The notes beneath the pieces are model-generated. The model worked only from the letters and a program-made list of their open reading frames with translations. It was not told the origin of the DNA and ran no database searches. The translations under genes were made by a program, and so were the position numbers. A stretch of DNA of 64,000 nucleotides from positions 116,977,977-117,041,976 of the forward strand of contig CM041298.1 in NCBI GenBank assembly GCA_023052935.1, given 5' to 3'. The first letter of the stretch is position 1. Each line of letters begins with the position of its first letter. Shown here in pieces: positions 63,173 through 64,000 of this stretch. Source of the stretch: Piezodorus guildinii. Its lineage: Eukaryota; Arthropoda; Insecta; Hemiptera; Pentatomidae.

Positions 63173-63760
63173 CAAATGCGAAAAATTTTTTTCGAAATTT
63201 TTGATTTTGATCATCTGGCTCGTGTTTCTGTTGTACATTAGCCACTGCATCTAGATATAGCTCAAAATTTATCCAGATTTAGCCCAAGTTATTGAGGCTT
63301 AAAGTCAAGATAGTGGAAGTTTTGCTTAAATTACACCTAACTTTCAGAGTTTGCTATACAACTGTGAAAAATAGTTAAATAATTCTAAAGTTTTAGGATG
63401 TTAAAGTATACCACACATAAGACGAATTGGTCAAACAAATATTTTTGATCACGTAACCAGACCAAAGTTATGAACTACCGTAAACATTTTGAAAAGGTAG
63501 TGCAACAAAAAAAGTTCCACCTTCCTCCGGGATGGGGAAGGTATTTTCTCAAAATATAAGTGTTAAAATAAAGATTAGAACAAAAATCATCTGCCTTTAT
63601 CTGCCTATCCGATCATAACACCGCAAAGAAAAGGAAGGATTAGAGTACCACTTTGTTGGTTGCTCTATTTGCTTTACCCAATTGGCTCAGATAATACATG
63701 TCCCCACGTCAAAGCACTTTTAATTCCAGTTCAGTCAAGTTGCTAACATTGTCTAGCCAT
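63173..63760. other. Unique sequence, nothing recognised
   Basis: No repeat match within the window and no ORF of 60 codons. Confidence 0.4.
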
Positions 63761-63761
63761 G

Positions 63762-64000
63762 AGCTCCATCAAAATTAAATACCGCGATTTGTGCGAGTTG
63801 TTGTGGGATGATACAAACTTCGACGAAATCACCCTGAACTTGACGAGGAAAACATTTCTACAATGATAAAAGCTCAATGTAAGAGTTTTTTTGCCTAATT
63901 TTAATTAAAAAAAAACAAACAAGGTAAATCGGGACCGGGCGAGGTTCAAGAAAATATTCAGCGAGTGGATGGAAAATGAATATGCCTCCGCATACCAGAC
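63762..64000 (+). other. Coding-like stretch at the window edge
   Basis: ATG at 63762 opens a 35-codon frame (MSSIKIKYRDLCELLWDDTN, then FDEITLNLTRKTFLQ, stop at 63867). After an A-rich gap, 63921-63998 is open again and charged (NRDRARFKKIFSEWMENEYA). Composition is more balanced than the surroundings. It may be the beginning of a gene or transposase with an intron or a lesion in the gap. I do not recognise the family. The window ends inside it. Confidence 0.3.

Overview
This 64 kb window is eukaryotic, AT-rich, non-coding DNA made almost entirely of transposable elements in several nested layers. I find no host gene, no rRNA or convincing tRNA gene, and nothing prokaryotic. Jockey-type LINEs, RTE-like LINEs with ATT tails, mariner, a Penelope-like hammerhead motif, tRNA-derived SINEs and a Ty3/gypsy element together suggest an arthropod, most likely an insect. 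The species cannot be told from the sequence alone. The window could be intergenic or the inside of a large intron.

The centrepiece is an apparently intact Ty3/gypsy-type LTR retrotransposon on the minus strand (33410-40024). Its two 571 bp LTRs show no difference by eye, and it has a 4 bp target duplication (ATAC), a primer site and a polypurine tract. One open frame of 1805 codons encodes, in order: SAP domain, coiled coil, Gag, zinc knuckle, protease, reverse transcriptase, RNase H, integrase and GPY motif. It ends in an OARD1/TARG1-like macro domain (ADP-ribose hydrolase family) that keeps both catalytic residues, Lys1698 and Asp1739. Some 350 bp beyond it lies a minisatellite of exactly 35 copies of a 48 bp unit (40381-42060).

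The most abundant repeat is a roughly 900 bp element, called here the TCTGG repeat after its 5' end, with well over a dozen copies or pieces. It has a 12 bp subterminal inverted repeat (ACTTTCACTTAC / GTAAGTGAAAGT), an internal CA microsatellite and a 3' palindrome (CTTACTATATATAGTAAG). That layout recalls DINE-1/HINE elements (non-autonomous Helentrons). It is the target of many later insertions, several with clear target-site duplications: SINE-1 at 22711-22992, an RTE LINE at 18271-18763, Jockey LINEs at 7796-8364 and 58603-58764, and a second TCTGG repeat inside a first at 44277-45274.

Region by region: 1-10 kb holds pieces of LINE-C, mariner, the TCTGG repeat, SINE-1 and LINE-A, with one GC-richer unique stretch. 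10.6-13 kb is a 2.4 kb 5'-truncated Jockey LINE with a perfect 14 bp TSD. 14-26 kb is a patchwork of LINEs, SINEs and TCTGG repeats. 26.6-28.75 kb is the 5' part of a second LTR element with only a gag-like ORF. 29-33 kb holds RTE/Jockey fragments, a TA-flanked MITE and a full TCTGG repeat. 33.4-42 kb is the gypsy-macro element and the minisatellite. 42-53 kb holds TCTGG repeats, a 680 bp inverted-repeat element with hammerhead-ribozyme cores, an R2-type LINE 3' end and SINE-2. 53-59 kb holds LINE and SINE fragments. 59.5-61.2 kb has two related mariner copies, one bounded by both TIRs but internally deleted. 61.6-62.4 kb is a gag-like relict between inverted repeats. The last kilobase carries SINE-3 and a short coding-like stretch cut by the window edge.

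Labels LINE-A to LINE-H and SINE-1 to SINE-3 are local names for families recognised by comparing copies within the window. Boundaries without a TSD are accurate to about 10-30 bases.
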